From Bacillota bacterium (GTDB taxonomy: Bacteria; Bacillota; Clostridia; Peptostreptococcales; Anaerovoracaceae): DNA of 15,127 bases. Every line of letters starts with the position of its first letter. The stretch's first letter is position 1. The notes under the pieces are model-generated. The model saw only the letters and a program-made list of their open reading frames with translations. It did no database searches and was not told where the DNA came from. A program made the translations under genes and the position numbers. Location of the stretch: NCBI GenBank assembly GCA_029266295.1, contig JAQSXD010000032.1, forward strand, positions 1-15,127, in the 5' to 3' direction. This document shows positions 13,662 through 15,127 of this stretch, in pieces.

Positions 13662-15127
13662 TTAATTCTCAACAATTGCCTTAAATGGGCAGGAGTCAAT
13701 ACATCTTTTACACTTAATACAGGTTGCCAAATTTATTAGATACGGTTTTTTACGCTCACCTGTAATGGCATTTACCGGACAGACGGTCTGACATTTTGAA
13801 CAGCCCTTGCACTTATCCGCATCAATGACAATCCGTTTTAAGCCTTGGCAGCTTCCTGTGGGGCAATACTTGTCGATCACATGGGCTTCGTACTCGTTCT
13901 TAAACTCTCTGATGGTGCTCACTACCGGCGATGCTGCCGTTTTACCCAGTCCGCAGAGAGCGGTATTTGTAATGGTATCCGCAAGATCCAGAAGCATGTC
14001 GATCTGATCGATGCTTCCCCTGCCATTTACGATATCATCCAAGATTTCATTCATTACATGTGTGCCTTCTCTGCAGGGAACACATTTTCCGCAGGATTCA
14101 TGCTCTGTAAAATTCATGAAGAATTTCGCAATACCTACCATGCAGGTGTCCTCATCCATGACCACAAGCCCACCGGAACCAATCATTGCACCGGCTTTTG
14201 TCAGCGAATCAAAATCAAGGCTCATATCCAGGTGTTTCTCTGTTAGACAGCCACCGGAAGGTCCGCCGATCTGAACTGCTTTAAAGGCTTTGCCATTTCT
14301 CACACCTCCGCCGATATCAAAGATAACAGTTCTTAGAGGTGTTCCCATGGGAACCTCAATTAATCCTGTATTGTTTACATTTCCAGTAAGTGCAAACGCC
14401 TTCGTTCCAGGACTTTTCTCGATCCCAATCTTGCGATAGCCCTCTGCTCCATTCAGAATGATATAGGATACATGGGCAAAGGTTTCTACATTATTTAAGA
14501 CAGTGGGCTTTCCAAAGAGTCCCTGCTCGACGGTACGCGGTGGCTTGACACGAGGCATCCCTCTATTGCCTTCGATAGACGCTGTAAGGGCACTTCCTTC
14601 TCCGCAGACAAATGCTCCCGCTCCCAGATTGATTCGAATGGAGAAGTTGAACTCACTGCCAAGGATGTTTTCTCCCAGGTAGCCTGCTTCTTCCGCCTGT
14701 GCGATTGCCACCTGAAGTCTATGGACTGCGAGGGGATACTCAGCACGGACATAGATATAGCCCACCTGCGCTCCAGTAGCGATTCCGGCAATAATCATGC
14801 CTTCCAACATCTTATGGGGATCACCTTCCATAACACTTCGATCCATAAATGCACCCGGATCACCTTCGTCACCGTTACAGACAATATACTTCACCGGCTC
14901 TTTCTGGCTTTTTACCTGTACCCATTTTTTACCTGTTGGGAAACCGCCGCCTCCTCTGCCCCTCAGACCTGACTTTTCAATTTCTCTGCAAATCTGATCT
15001 CCGTCCATTTCAAAAAGTGCTTTTTTTAGGGCCTGATATCCTCCTGCTGCTACATAATCATCGATATTCTCTGGATTGATGATTCCGCAGTTTTTGAGCG
15101 CGATCCTAGTCTGCTTTTCTAAAAAGT
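13662..15127 (-). CDS. hydB: NADH-linked [FeFe] hydrogenase, diaphorase subunit HydB (5' end outside window)
   Basis: This NuoF-like flavoprotein exchanges electrons with NAD(H) and passes them to HydA. The 487 complete codons present lack the start and most of the N-terminal thioredoxin-like domain. Counting from the first complete codon: KQTRIALKNCG (4-14); the GRGGGGFPTG nucleotide loop (56-65); the FMN region CNGDEGDPGAF (83-93); a [4Fe-4S] site in ESCGKCVPC (C345, C348, C351) with C391; and a C-terminal 2[4Fe-4S] ferredoxin domain (C439/442/445/449 and C469/472/475/479). That ferredoxin extension distinguishes HydB of the multimeric hydrogenases from NuoF of complex I. An ATG at 15006-15008 is internal and is not the start. 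hydA follows 18 nt downstream. hydC and other operon genes would lie beyond the window edge. Confidence 0.95.
   Translation of the reverse strand, partial: FLEKQTRIALKNCGIINPENIDDYVAAGGYQALKKALFEMDGDQICREIEKSGLRGRGGGGFPTGKKWVQVKSQKEPVKYIVCNGDEGDPGAFMDRSVMEGDPHKMLEGMIIAGIATGAQVGYIYVRAEYPLAVHRLQVAIAQAEEAGYLGENILGSEFNFSIRINLGAGAFVCGEGSALTASIEGNRGMPRVKPPRTVEQGLFGKPTVLNNVETFAHVSYIILNGAEGYRKIGIEKSPGTKAFALTGNVNNTGLIEVPMGTPLRTVIFDIGGGVRNGKAFKAVQIGGPSGGCLTEKHLDMSLDFDSLTKAGAMIGSGGLVVMDEDTCMVGIAKFFMNFTEHESCGKCVPCREGTHVMNEILDDIVNGRGSIDQIDMLLDLADTITNTALCGLGKTAASPVVSTIREFKNEYEAHVIDKYCPTGSCQGLKRIVIDADKCKGCSKCQTVCPVNAITGERKKPYLINLATCIKCKRCIDSCPFKAIVEN

Noticed and set aside
14006..15008. ATG at 15008 as the start of hydB
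   Set aside because: The frame continues upstream to the window edge and encodes NuoF-family sequence (KQTRIALKNCG), so this ATG is internal.

Overview
The window looks like chromosomal DNA of an anaerobic Firmicute (class Clostridia). The basis is AGGAGG-type ribosome binding sites, sigma-A promoters close to TTGACA-N17-TATAAT, many lipoproteins, and the HydB/HydA subunits of an NADH-linked [FeFe] hydrogenase. I see no phage, insertion sequence, CRISPR array, tRNA or rRNA. All thirteen genes I can support lie on the minus strand, so transcription runs from high to low coordinates; the layout below follows that direction.

(1) 15127-11850: the 3' part of hydB (5' end outside the window) and complete hydA, 18 nt apart, closed by a strong terminator. 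They are the diaphorase and H-cluster subunits of a soluble, probably electron-bifurcating hydrogenase. (2) 11742-10774: a secreted protein with a copper-amine-oxidase-type N domain and a DUF3221-like C-terminus, with its own terminator. (3) 10720-8660: a 14-TM-type MFS drug exporter, then a 100-aa DUF6506-type protein, probably read together up to a terminator at 8660-8690. (4) 8651-6072: a good promoter, then two lipoprotein genes that overlap by 23 nt, a PstS-like binding protein and a DUF3298-type protein. (5) 6021-5073: an extended -10 promoter, a small RseC/MucC-type membrane protein with a CxxCxxC motif, then thioredoxin. (6) 4955-3495: a cardiolipin-synthase-type phospholipase D enzyme. 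(7) 3433-536: a perfect-consensus promoter, a leader with a very strong early terminator hairpin, then a polar amino acid ABC importer (lipoprotein receptor, permease, ATPase) ending in two tandem hairpins. (8) 517-1: promoter and N-terminal 153 codons of glyA.

The themes are energy and redox metabolism (hydrogenase, thioredoxin, RseC-like protein), envelope functions (cls, lipoproteins, secreted protein) and transport. I did not find a clearly new multi-gene system. The points most worth a second look are small: an attenuator-like leader in front of the amino acid transporter with matching dyads around the promoter; a decayed second copy of the 3' end of the RseC-like gene that keeps the encoded peptide and stop while changing third codon positions; and the translationally coupled PstS-like/DUF3298 lipoprotein pair without any permease.
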